A stretch of 64,000 nucleotides of DNA, taken from contig QYZZ01000013.1 of the NCBI GenBank assembly GCA_003838145.1, forward strand, positions 1-64,000. The letters run 5' to 3'. The translations under genes were made by a program, and so were the position numbers. The notes under the pieces are model-generated. The model saw nothing but the letters and a program-made list of their open reading frames with translations. It had not been told where the DNA came from and did no database searches. This stretch comes from Tindallia sp. MSAO_Bac2. GTDB taxonomy: Bacteria > Bacillota > Clostridia > Peptostreptococcales > Tindalliaceae. Of this stretch, positions 45,653 to 53,712 are shown piece after piece; the stretch's first letter is position 1; every line of letters starts with the position of its first letter.

Positions 45653-45658
45653 ATTATA
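45653..45658 (-). promoter_or_regulatory. -10 element upstream of the pilus operon
   Basis: Minus strand TATAAT about 60 bases before the second pilin. No strong -35 is seen. Confidence 0.4.
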
Positions 45659-45710
45659 ATGTAGAAATAGTTGCCTGCCATGAACCATCAGTCCAGTTTA
45701 AATAAAAAGA

Positions 45711-45735
45711 CAGGTCCTATTTCATCTAGGACCTG
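45711..45735 (-). terminator. terminator of the prd operon
   Basis: Stem caggtccta / taggacctg with a 7-base loop, followed on the minus strand by TCTTTTTATTT. It lies 38 bases after the permease stop. Confidence 0.85.
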
Positions 45736-45773
45736 CCTTCTTTATATATGGGACTATTAAGTTTATCTGTAAT

Positions 45774-46661
45774 TTAAGCCTGAGTTTCTGTTGCTACTTC
45801 TCCTACTGTTCCCTTGTTTGCAATTCCAGCTCTTAACATAGTTACTGCTGTGTAAAGAATTATTCCAATTACTAACCAGGTTAAGATGTTAATTGGCAAT
45901 GATGTTACCAGGTACGCTGCAATAAACACCGCAGGGATACCACCAAGGGTAAGACCCAGTGCTACTTTACCATCAAAAGCTTTGTTTTTGATGAATTTTG
46001 CACTTCCAACCGGCATCAGGTATGCGCAGGATCCCATCATGATGGGGAATGCTACCAGCGGGCTCATTCCAAGAGTGTATACCAGTGCCATACAAGGTGC
46101 ATAAAGACCAATTCCAAGAGTCATCAGTGCGCCAAGGAAGAAGTTAACCACAACGCCAATCACTAAAGTCATTCCTGAAAGACCAGTTGCTTCTCCACCA
46201 CCAGGCATAATACCTACCTGACCTGCAAACATAAATCCTGCTGTAACAAATAATGCTATACCCATACCCATCTGAACCTTTTTCTCAGGCAGACCGGAAA
46301 CGATGTCGGCTCCAAAGAAAGCTCCAGCTGCTGCTGCTAAAAGCATTGATACAAGCGTTACTGGTTCTACTTCTACACGCTGAATAAAGATAAAAGACAT
46401 AACAACTACCGGCAATGTGTGACCAACGTTCAGAGATCCTGGGATTACACGATCCTGAGCAAGTTTAGCACCTTTCACCCAGGCAGTGGTCGGTGCAAAA
46501 GATCCAATACCCAGAGTGTCGAAAAAGTTCGTTACAAATCCTACTGCAGTACGGTGAAGCCCAGGCATTCCTGATGGATCTTCTTTATAACCTTTAACCC
46601 ACATAACTACGAACCATAATGTCATGACTCCGAGAACACCTAATATTACATTTGCCAACAT
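45774..46661 (-). CDS. TSUP (TauE/SafE) family permease at the end of the prd operon
   Basis: 295 residues with about eight membrane spans, in two similar halves (GFVTNFFDTLGIGSFAPTT near the start, GVVVNFFLGALMTLGIG later). TSUP proteins export or import small anions such as sulfite or sulfonates. No terminator separates it from prdF, so it is probably cotranscribed. A role in proline or 5-aminovalerate movement is a guess from position. Confidence 0.8.
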   Translation of the reverse strand: MLANVILGVLGVMTLWFVVMWVKGYKEDPSGMPGLHRTAVGFVTNFFDTLGIGSFAPTTAWVKGAKLAQDRVIPGSLNVGHTLPVVVMSFIFIQRVEVEPVTLVSMLLAAAAGAFFGADIVSGLPEKKVQMGMGIALFVTAGFMFAGQVGIMPGGGEATGLSGMTLVIGVVVNFFLGALMTLGIGLYAPCMALVYTLGMSPLVAFPIMMGSCAYLMPVGSAKFIKNKAFDGKVALGLTLGGIPAVFIAAYLVTSLPINILTWLVIGIILYTAVTMLRAGIANKGTVGEVATETQA

Positions 46662-46758
46662 AATAATTCCCTCCTTATTTTATCATTTCATTTATATTTG
46701 TTTTATCTGCTCTACGCTTAATTCTTGAACCATCAGGCTTTTATGATGATCCATTTCT

Positions 46759-47763
46759 TCATAGTGCAAAACCGTGCTTTAGTGGATCTTCCGGATCGAT
46801 GACAAAGTGGTTAAATCCGGTGATGTATGCGCTGCCGGTGATTTCAGGGATAACAGCATCAAATTCCCCTACTTTGGTTTTTTCAAGAATAACTCCTTTG
46901 AACATGGTTCCGGTAATGCTTTCATAAACGAAGTTTTCGCCTGCTTCCAGCTTGCCTTTCGCATGAAGCGTTGCCATTTTTGCGCTGGTGCCTGTACCGC
47001 AGGGAGACCGGTCCAACTGACCCTGTCCAAATACCACAACATTCTTATAATCTGCGTCTTCATGGGTAGGCTCATCAAATATTTCTACCAGATCTACGGT
47101 TTTAATGTGTTTTTGTTCCGGATGCTGAACTTCAATGGTGTGGTTGATGATGTCTCTTATTTGAAGCCCCAGCTTTAGCAGTCTGTCTGACTCAGTAACT
47201 TCGACTTTCAGTCCCAGTTCTTTTGCATCGATGATTGCAAAGAAGCTGCCGCCAAAGGCGATATCCATTTTTATATCACCGATTTCCGGTACATGAATTT
47301 CAACATTTTCTTTATATAAGAAGGATGGTACATTAGTGATGGAAATTTCTTTTGCCTTGCCATCTTCTACTCTTACCTTAGCTTTAATCAAACCGGCAGG
47401 TGATTCCATCACCAGGTTTGTATATGGTTCTTCTACATGAACCATGCCGGACTGAACAGCCACACTGGCAGCACCGATGGAGCCGTGACCGCACATGTTC
47501 AGGTAACCGCCGCCATCCATGAAGATAATGCCAAAATCAGCTTCTTCATCGGTGGACGCAGTGATGATTGAACCAAACATATCGTTGTGACCTCTCGGCT
47601 CATGCATCAGGGATGTTCTTACGTAGTCCAGGTTGTTTTCCAGGTATGTTTTTTTCTCCGCCATGCAGGTTCCCGGTATTTTAGGAATTCCGCCGACAAC
47701 AATTCGGGTTGGTTCGCCCATGGTATGGGAATCGATGGTGTGTATACTTCTTATAAATCTCAT
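46759..47763 (-). CDS. prdF: proline racemase
   Basis: 334 residues. Both catalytic cysteines are visible: MCGHGSIG (near residue 91) and SPCGTGTSA (near 255). It converts L-proline to D-proline, the substrate of the reductase. Its ATG shares one base with the prdE stop (TAATG). Confidence 0.94.
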   Translation of the reverse strand: MRFIRSIHTIDSHTMGEPTRIVVGGIPKIPGTCMAEKKTYLENNLDYVRTSLMHEPRGHNDMFGSIITASTDEEADFGIIFMDGGGYLNMCGHGSIGAASVAVQSGMVHVEEPYTNLVMESPAGLIKAKVRVEDGKAKEISITNVPSFLYKENVEIHVPEIGDIKMDIAFGGSFFAIIDAKELGLKVEVTESDRLLKLGLQIRDIINHTIEVQHPEQKHIKTVDLVEIFDEPTHEDADYKNVVVFGQGQLDRSPCGTGTSAKMATLHAKGKLEAGENFVYESITGTMFKGVILEKTKVGEFDAVIPEITGSAYITGFNHFVIDPEDPLKHGFAL

Positions 47764-48230
47764 TATTTACCCTCCCTCATTTTTAGTTTCAGAAAAGCCA
47801 GCGCTTTTCTGGCGTCCAGGCTGCTCATGTTGTTTTCTCCGACGTTTTCTGTTTCAATGCCTGCTTCTGATTTATTAATATCAACAATTGCATCCATGTA
47901 TTGGTTTTTCACCACGAAATTCGCCTGAGTACCGATAAAGCTCAGTCCGGTAACCGGAATTCCCCGCTTTCCTATTTCTGCCATTGTATTTGCGTAATCA
48001 ACGTGGCTGTTTCCCCAGCCGTCCACAGATACAATGGCCCCGTCCACGCGCATAGCTTCCAGCCATGCAGCTGCCCTTTTCCCAACGAAATACTTTTCAT
48101 CGTTGCTTTGTGGTGTGCCGACGATGATAATGCCTGTCAGATCGATATCATCATCAGCTGCAACGACTTCCAACAGCGGGTCGCGAAAGTGATGCAACGT
48201 TGTTTCCTTTGTAGATGGTCCTACTCCCAT
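47763..48230 (-). CDS. prdE: PrdE, small PrdA-like protein
   Basis: 155 residues from the ATG at 48230, with AGGTG 6 bases upstream; a GTG three codons earlier overlaps the site. Its whole length follows the C-terminal third of PrdA (GVGPSTKET against CIGPASKEN, then IIIVGTPQSNDEKYFV against VVFVGSPQANSEKFYV). It has no cysteine at the PrdA cleavage position. Function within the reductase is unclear. Confidence 0.9.
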   Translation of the reverse strand: MGVGPSTKETTLHHFRDPLLEVVAADDDIDLTGIIIVGTPQSNDEKYFVGKRAAAWLEAMRVDGAIVSVDGWGNSHVDYANTMAEIGKRGIPVTGLSFIGTQANFVVKNQYMDAIVDINKSEAGIETENVGENNMSSLDARKALAFLKLKMREGK

Positions 48231-48245
48231 TAAAATCACCTGCTT

Positions 48246-49007
48246 TTAAGTCATTGCCCGAAGAGCTCCATCCCGATATTCGTTGGGTGAAAGAATGATG
48301 GGAACGTTTGCCAGATCTATTATTGACCTGCCACCCTCCATCCCGGATGGTTCCTGGGGTAGTAGCTGATTGTCGTACATTGCTCCCTGACCGGCAACCT
48401 GTTTCACAATAGCAACTTTTTTACCATTGGGTTTGCTTCGGTCATAAAACTCATGTTTTTCCGTATAGGATCTGCTGTCCATTTTCTTTAGATGATTGCG
48501 TATTTCCTGAATAAACTCATCGCAGCAGCGATGCGCTTGCAGTATTGCTGTTCGGTTTGTGCCCTGTTTTTCTTTCAGGGTCACATTGAAAGAAATAATA
48601 TAGTCCTGATCTGACGGTGTACCGGCTTTATTGAGAACCAGTTTGTCTTTCAGCATGCCTTCGGAGGATCCAAACTCCGCCACCTGATTTCCAGCTTCAT
48701 CAACACCAGTCAGCATAACGCATACGCCTGTAAGTGTGTGAGTGGTTCCTTCACCAAGGCTTCCCAGAACTTTTGTTGAGATCGGCATAATATCCATAAT
48801 GCTGTTGGTCCACCGGTCATGCTTCATGGGTTCGATTATATCCACCTGAACATCTTTTATAAGGTCATGTTTTGATAATTTTTTGTCAAAATCAGGTATA
48901 AAAATTGATAGCTTTGGTAGTTCAATTATGGTTTTGTTGTCTGACACCACCTGGTCTATGTGAAAGGTTTTAATGACCAGCCGGCGATATTGTTTTTCCT
49001 GTTCCAT
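48246..49007 (-). CDS. prdD: PrdD, PrdA-like protein
   Basis: 253 residues that follow the middle of PrdA (AEFGSSEGMLKDK against GEFGSSEGELDKN; GQGAMYDNQLLPQEP against GQGAMHDNLILPVEP). It ends exactly where PrdA is expected to be cut. PrdD and PrdE together therefore look like a PrdA relative made as two chains. It lacks the first 180 or so residues of PrdA. Confidence 0.9.
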   Translation of the reverse strand: MEQEKQYRRLVIKTFHIDQVVSDNKTIIELPKLSIFIPDFDKKLSKHDLIKDVQVDIIEPMKHDRWTNSIMDIMPISTKVLGSLGEGTTHTLTGVCVMLTGVDEAGNQVAEFGSSEGMLKDKLVLNKAGTPSDQDYIISFNVTLKEKQGTNRTAILQAHRCCDEFIQEIRNHLKKMDSRSYTEKHEFYDRSKPNGKKVAIVKQVAGQGAMYDNQLLPQEPSGMEGGRSIIDLANVPIILSPNEYRDGALRAMT

Positions 49008-49034
49008 TCATCATCACCCTATTTGGCTGAATAT

Positions 49035-49060
49035 TCCCGGTCGGTCGATACCGACCGGGA
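49035..49060. repeat. perfect hairpin between prdB and prdD
   Basis: An 11-base stem (tcccggtcggt / accgaccggga) with a 4-base loop, 12 bases after the prdB stop. On the minus strand no T-run follows, so it may protect or process the mRNA rather than end it. On the plus strand a T6 run follows, giving a good terminator against antisense transcription. Confidence 0.8.
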
Positions 49061-49072
49061 TTTTTTGATTTA

Positions 49073-49801
49073 TTATACTTTTGCGATGTACTCGTATGCC
49101 AGTGGTACAATTTTACCAGCACTTGGTATTTCGACCAGTTGTGTCAGTGAATCGATAACAATGTTCCGTTGCATTTCCACATCGTTTGGAGCTCCGGCAT
49201 TTGCTCCCATTGGTACCAGTGGAGCTACCGCTCTTGGAGTACCATTTTGTCTTACTACCGGTGGTAGTGCTGCAATGATAATTGTAGGAATCCCCGATTC
49301 CTCTATCGCTCGCTGTACAATAACAGCAGAGCGGTGACAGGTACCTCAGCCAGCGGTTAGAAGAACCGCATCAACGCCTTCTTCATGAAGCTGTCGGGCT
49401 ATTTCCGGGCCTGTTTCTTCCTTAAACTTGGTCTGGTCGCCGCCGCCACCCATGAAACCGTGGTTTACGCCAGAGATCTCTTTGATAAATCCTTCTTCCG
49501 CAAGTTCACGAACCCGGTCAATGGGGAACATGCAGTTAATGTCTTTGTTGACGTCTGCATTGTCGTAACCGCCGTGAGAAACCATCATTTCCTCTACGGG
49601 TGCGTCTCCCGGAATTACACGGAATGTAAAGTCGCCTGCCAGGTTAAACCTCTTGTCGGACTGCATATGCACACCTGCTGCGGTTGCAAGAGCCACTTTC
49701 ATGTCTTTCAGCTCTTTTGTCACCGGTGTCCAGACAGGAGGAGGGGTGATTGGTACAAATATTTCTGACTGCAGATTTTTGACAATTGTCATATCAGCCA
49801 T
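49073..49801 (-). CDS. prdB: PrdB, D-proline reductase selenoprotein subunit
   Basis: 242 residues with selenocysteine at residue 152, encoded by TGA at 49346-49348. The frame goes on for 90 more codons to TAA at 49073 and ends LAYEYIAKV. The active site reads LLTAG-Sec-GTCHRSA. PrdB reduces the ring C-N bond of D-proline bound to the PrdA pyruvoyl group. A SECIS-like hairpin follows the TGA at 49307-49333. Ordinary gene callers stop at the TGA and give a 151-residue fragment. Confidence 0.94.
49307..49333 (-). promoter_or_regulatory. bacterial SECIS-like hairpin in prdB
   Basis: On the mRNA strand CGCTC-T-GCTGT pairs with ACAGC-GAGCG around the loop TATTGT. It begins 13 bases after the TGA, with the loop about 24-29 bases away, the range used by SelB. 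Confidence 0.75.
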
Positions 49802-49803
49802 GT

Positions 49804-50058
49804 TTACGCCTCCTTTGTTTGTTTGTTTCGCTTTTCAATATTACTTACATATGTTTCATTGACTTCTTCGCTCAGCACTTCCACAAAGCTCATGTTCAGA
49901 CCAACTTCCTGCCCCACCTTAACCGGATAGTCATTGATCAGCATCCGCATGGGGACTTTCAGGAAACCAAGCCTTCCTTTCAGATCAATGGATACGGCTC
50001 CATCTTTTACTTCAACAATTATTCCTTCAATGTAGATAATTTTGTCTCCATATTTCAT
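49804..50058 (-). CDS. small conserved prd-cluster protein (CBO2463/CBO2479-like)
   Basis: 84 residues, beta-rich first half (GDKIIYIEGIIVEVKDGAVSIDL) and a helical end. A protein of this size between prdA and prdB is common in proline reductase loci, but its role is unknown. It ends 2 bases before prdB starts. Confidence 0.8.
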   Translation of the reverse strand: MKYGDKIIYIEGIIVEVKDGAVSIDLKGRLGFLKVPMRMLINDYPVKVGQEVGLNMSFVEVLSEEVNETYVSNIEKRNKQTKEA

Positions 50059-50134
50059 CGTTTCACCTTCAATCTGAATATTCCTGACGGATAATTTGCC
50101 TGCTACTTATGCTGAGGATACTTTGTCTCTGCTT

Positions 50135-52042
50135 TTAAGCTTCCGGTTCGTAGATTTCCAGTCTTTTCTTGCTTTTGGGAAGAATCTGCTCGTTTGCTAC
50201 CAGATCCATTTCCACTCCTGTTTGCTGTTCGATCATGTCGATATTGTTTTCTTTAACAACAGGATTGAATTTTCTTTCCGGCTCTTTGATTTCCTCACCA
50301 GCCATAGCTGCTTTCAGCATCAATGTTGCCCGGATCGCATCTTCTTCGCAAAGTGTATTGTTAGCCAGGATTTCGTTTTCGATTCCCTGATCTGACTTGT
50401 TGTGATCCACCATGTATTTCATATGCTCGTTACCAACAACCAAAGCTCCCTGCTGTGCGCAGAAAGACATACCTACTACAGTTACTTCTCTTTCTCCCAC
50501 TTGCTCATGATGGCTGGCAAAGTCGATGTGGTTGTTTCCAAATCCTTCTGTGGTAATGAAAGCCCCGTCCAGATCCATGGCTTCCACCAACATTCCCAGT
50601 CTATCGGAGACATAGAATTTCTCGGAGTTTGCCTGTGGTGATCCGACAAATACAACGCCGGCCAGATCCAGTTCTTCATCTTTCATCACATGCTCTACCA
50701 ATGGCTCTCTCCAGTAGTGACGTGAGTTTTCCTTGGAAGCAGGGCCGATGCAGGTAAGTGCATGGATACCGCCGTCCAGTACTTCCAGTGGAGAAAGCAT
50801 TACAGGTACATTTCCAAGGTCTACGTTTGGCTTTCCGCCAACAATGCCCACTGGCTCTACCGGCAGGATCAGGTTGTCGTGCATAGCTCCCTGTCCCATG
50901 ATTTCTTTAATAATAAGAACTTTCTTTTTACCAGGTCTTCTATATTGAACCAGCTCTTCTTCTTCAACCACCAAGTTATCATCCAGTTTTTTGATAGCTT
51001 CACGGATTTCCTGAGTGATAAAATCTGTCGCTTTGTGAGCTGCCAATGGTCCCGGACGCTCCATGTTCATTTTTTCTTTAATGACAACTTCTGTTTTGAT
51101 TAGGATGTCGCCTTTATCCGGTGCTCCCGGACGTCCCCACATTATGTTTTTGTCCAGTTCGCCTTCAGATGATCCAAACTCTCCAATCTGAACGCCTTTT
51201 GCATCGGTTCCGGTTACTACCATTACAACGCCATCCAGTACGCGAGTTGCACCGGCACCTAGCTTGCAGTCCTGTTCTTTGGTTGCAATTGGCTGAACAT
51301 CCATGATGGTTTCGGAGTACTGGTTGTAGTTTTCTTCCGGAATAATATCCACTTTGATGGACGTTACAATATCACTTACGTTAACAGCGTCGTCACAGAT
51401 ATTTTTACGCAGATACAAAGTTGTTCCATCAATCTTGGTTTCATCTGCCATTTCAACTTTATCGATCTTAAAGTGCTTTTTAACCAGTGAACGCATTTTT
51501 TTAGCTTCTGCGGATTCCTCTGAGGATACTGCTTCTGCAGCGGCTGCCTGCTCAACAGGTGCAGTTGCTGCAACGCCTGCTGCCGGAGCACTGGATGCCA
51601 CAGCGCCAGTTAGTCCTATAGGGAATTCCAAGTCAATATTTTTACCTTCACCAATATGAATCTTCACAACTCCACCAGCGTTTTGCACAACTGGCTGCTG
51701 AGCTGGTTGACTTACTGCCTGAGCAGCTGGCTCAGCTGATACAGGTGCTTCCTTGGCTGCTTCTTTTGGCGCTTCTTCTGATTCCATTGCCTGGATGCCT
51801 TCTACAACATCCGGAGTTAAGGGAGTCAGTGAATCAACGGTTTTTGTCACTTTTGCACCAATTACCTCACCAATTTTTAAGCAGTTCTCCGGGATGGTTA
51901 ACAACCCAGAATCCTCCAGGTCCGGGAAAATAGCCGGATCTTCAAGGCTGCTTGCTTCCAGAACGGTTCCTGCTTCAGTTCTGCAACATACAACCGCAAC
52001 TTTGTTCATGTTCTTTTTCGCAGCTTCTGCTGTGATTGCCAT
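50135..52042 (-). CDS. prdA: PrdA, D-proline reductase proprotein
   Basis: 635 residues. By comparison with characterised PrdA, the chain is cut before a Cys that becomes the pyruvoyl group; here this is Cys431 in HALTCIGPASKEN, giving pieces of about 45 and 23 kDa. Residues 80-175 form an Ala/Pro/Gln-rich linker between an N-terminal domain and the PrdD-like middle. GGAGG lies 6-7 bases before the ATG. The pyruvoyl group binds D-proline for reduction by PrdB. Confidence 0.95.
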   Translation of the reverse strand: MAITAEAAKKNMNKVAVVCCRTEAGTVLEASSLEDPAIFPDLEDSGLLTIPENCLKIGEVIGAKVTKTVDSLTPLTPDVVEGIQAMESEEAPKEAAKEAPVSAEPAAQAVSQPAQQPVVQNAGGVVKIHIGEGKNIDLEFPIGLTGAVASSAPAAGVAATAPVEQAAAAEAVSSEESAEAKKMRSLVKKHFKIDKVEMADETKIDGTTLYLRKNICDDAVNVSDIVTSIKVDIIPEENYNQYSETIMDVQPIATKEQDCKLGAGATRVLDGVVMVVTGTDAKGVQIGEFGSSEGELDKNIMWGRPGAPDKGDILIKTEVVIKEKMNMERPGPLAAHKATDFITQEIREAIKKLDDNLVVEEEELVQYRRPGKKKVLIIKEIMGQGAMHDNLILPVEPVGIVGGKPNVDLGNVPVMLSPLEVLDGGIHALTCIGPASKENSRHYWREPLVEHVMKDEELDLAGVVFVGSPQANSEKFYVSDRLGMLVEAMDLDGAFITTEGFGNNHIDFASHHEQVGEREVTVVGMSFCAQQGALVVGNEHMKYMVDHNKSDQGIENEILANNTLCEEDAIRATLMLKAAMAGEEIKEPERKFNPVVKENNIDMIEQQTGVEMDLVANEQILPKSKKRLEIYEPEA

Positions 52043-52072
52043 GCGAATCGCCTCCTATTCTTTATTGTTTCA

Positions 52073-53359
52073 TTAATCTTCACATCGTCTGATCAGTTTT
52101 TCACCGGCGGCTCGCAGAACATGATCCGTACTGTGGTAAGTTGGAACTCCCAACCTGGGAGCTACAGTCATCACTGTGTTCGTTCAGTCTCCGCAACTGC
52201 CGGTAAGTAATACCTGAATGCCTTTTTTCTTCATTTTCATTACGGTCTCTGCCTGTCCAGGGCATTCTCCCGGTTTATCACACCGATATCGACCGTTAAT
52301 TTCCACCATTCTCTTGCACTTTTCTTCTGCTACTATTTCAGCACCCATCGCCTCTGCTATTTCTCTCAGCCTTGGCTCCTGTGCACCGCATTCGCAGGCC
52401 AGCAGTCCAATCTTTCGGCTTTCCTGAGGGTAGGGCATGGAAACCAAAACGCCACCCAGGGTTTTTACAATTGGTGAGTCTTCTTTGCCGGCACTGCCGG
52501 TAAAGGGACCGCCCAAGGTAATTTCCCCAAAAGGTTTTACAAATCCGCCGGCTTGTTGAATGTATTTTCCAACAGGCTCTCCCAGCGGAACATCCAGAAA
52601 TACTTTTCCCTTTTGTCCATCTTTGACCCGTCCTGCTACAGTGAAGTCCTTTTCGATAAAGGGCTTTCTTTTTTCAATGGCGTTAACGATATGTTTTACA
52701 GTCTCAACATTTTGTACCACCGTTCCTGCTTCCAGCGGCAGCTGTCCCGGTTCCAGTTCAACGCCAAGTATTTCTCTAACAACAACCCGTTCATCACCGG
52801 ATGGATAAATATCCGGTAAATATGTTATTTCAATGCCTCTTTCCAGGGATGCTGCTCTTTTAATCGCTCTTACTGCTTTTTTGTATTTGGCTTTAACTGC
52901 GATATAAGCTATCGGGGCTTTTGTAATTTCCTTTAAGTATTTGGCACCCCGGACAACAACCTGAGGATGATCTTCCATAAACTGAAGATTGTGGGCCAGT
53001 AATGGTTCGCATTCTGCACCGTTTATAATCACACTGCCTGCCTGCAAATCAGCTTTCAGTTTGATGTGTGCCGGAAAACCTGCTCCTCCGGCGCCAACAA
53101 TGCCCGCTTCCTCTATGGCTTCCAGCATGCTGTCAGTCTCTCTGATTTTTACGTATTCATCAGGCTGTTCTACCTGAGGTATGATGGATATTATTTCATC
53201 CGTAATTTCACTTACGGTTCCGTAGACGCTGGCATGAATGTTTGCACCCAACCCCTGAGGTTTGGCAATCAGCTGCCCCTTCTTAACAAAATCACCAACA
53301 GAAACAATTGGCTGACAGGGTGCTCCAACATGCTGTCTTAATGGTAAAACGATATTCAT
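52073..53359 (-). CDS. prdC: PrdC, RnfC-like electron-transfer selenoprotein
   Basis: 428 residues from the ATG at 53359, with GGAGG 8 bases upstream; a GTG at 53368 overlaps the site. TGA at 52184-52186 is read as selenocysteine (about residue 392) in a C-G-D-Sec motif. The frame continues 36 more codons to TAA at 52073 (ending EKLIRRCED). The RnfC-like core has VGAGGAGFPAHIKL and INGAECEPLLAHN. It is thought to pass electrons to the reductase. It is first in the operon, 23 bases after the predicted transcript start. Confidence 0.92.
52145..52163 (-). promoter_or_regulatory. bacterial SECIS-like hairpin in prdC
   Basis: On the mRNA strand AGCTCCCA pairs with TGGGAGTT (one G-U) around the loop GGT, about 29-33 bases after the TGA. 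Outer ACTGT / ACAGT segments could extend it. Confidence 0.7.
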
Positions 53360-53392
53360 GACCCTCACCTCCTTTTGCTGTCTAGATATAAT

Positions 53393-53409
53393 TGCAACCT
53401 CCGTGCCAA
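53393..53409 (-). promoter_or_regulatory. sigma-54 promoter of the prd operon
   Basis: Minus strand TTGGCAC-GGAGG-TTGCA, an exact match to the -24/-12 consensus. The predicted start is near 53382. Confidence 0.93.
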
Positions 53410-53550
53410 CTTTTGATATTTCTTTATCAATTTTTTTCGTTTTCTTTTAAAATGTTGATAAATCAGACTTTACGACTTTTATTTTTTTATTTTTATAGAC
53501 TATTCCTATATATCTATATGCTTTTCCGATATTCTATTAACAACAAAAAC

Positions 53551-53564
53551 GTCAGCGGACTGAC
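53551..53564. promoter_or_regulatory. candidate PrdR operator 1
   Basis: GTCAGCGGACTGAC, a perfect dyad (GTCAG-N4-CTGAC) 142 bases upstream of the -24 element. The same motif recurs at 53681-53694 and, less perfectly, at 53662-53675. Apart from these motifs the 344-base gap between prdC and prdR is AT-rich and I see no gene in it. Confidence 0.6.
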
Positions 53565-53650
53565 ACTTTTAATCAGACATATTTTTATATGTCTTTTTAT
53601 CTATGTATATATCCTGTATTTTTAGGCTTTTCACTCGATTTATTTCCAAA

Positions 53651-53705
53651 AACAAAATAGTGTCAACTGATTGACGTATAGTCAGTCAGCTGACACTATT
53701 TTGTT
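53651..53705 (-). terminator. prdR terminator containing two more operator-like dyads
   Basis: A 20-base inverted repeat with one mismatch (53651-53670 / 53686-53705), followed on the minus strand by GTTTTTGG, 7 bases after the prdR stop. Inside it lie GTCAACTGATTGAC (53662-53675) and GTCAGTCAGCTGAC (53681-53694), the same dyad as at 53551. Confidence 0.8.
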
Positions 53706-53712
53706 TGATAAA

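Noticed and set aside
49073-49345. Separate short gene or pseudogene after a prdB stop
   Set aside because: The frame is continuous through TGA with family sequence and a SECIS-like stem, so it is one selenoprotein gene.
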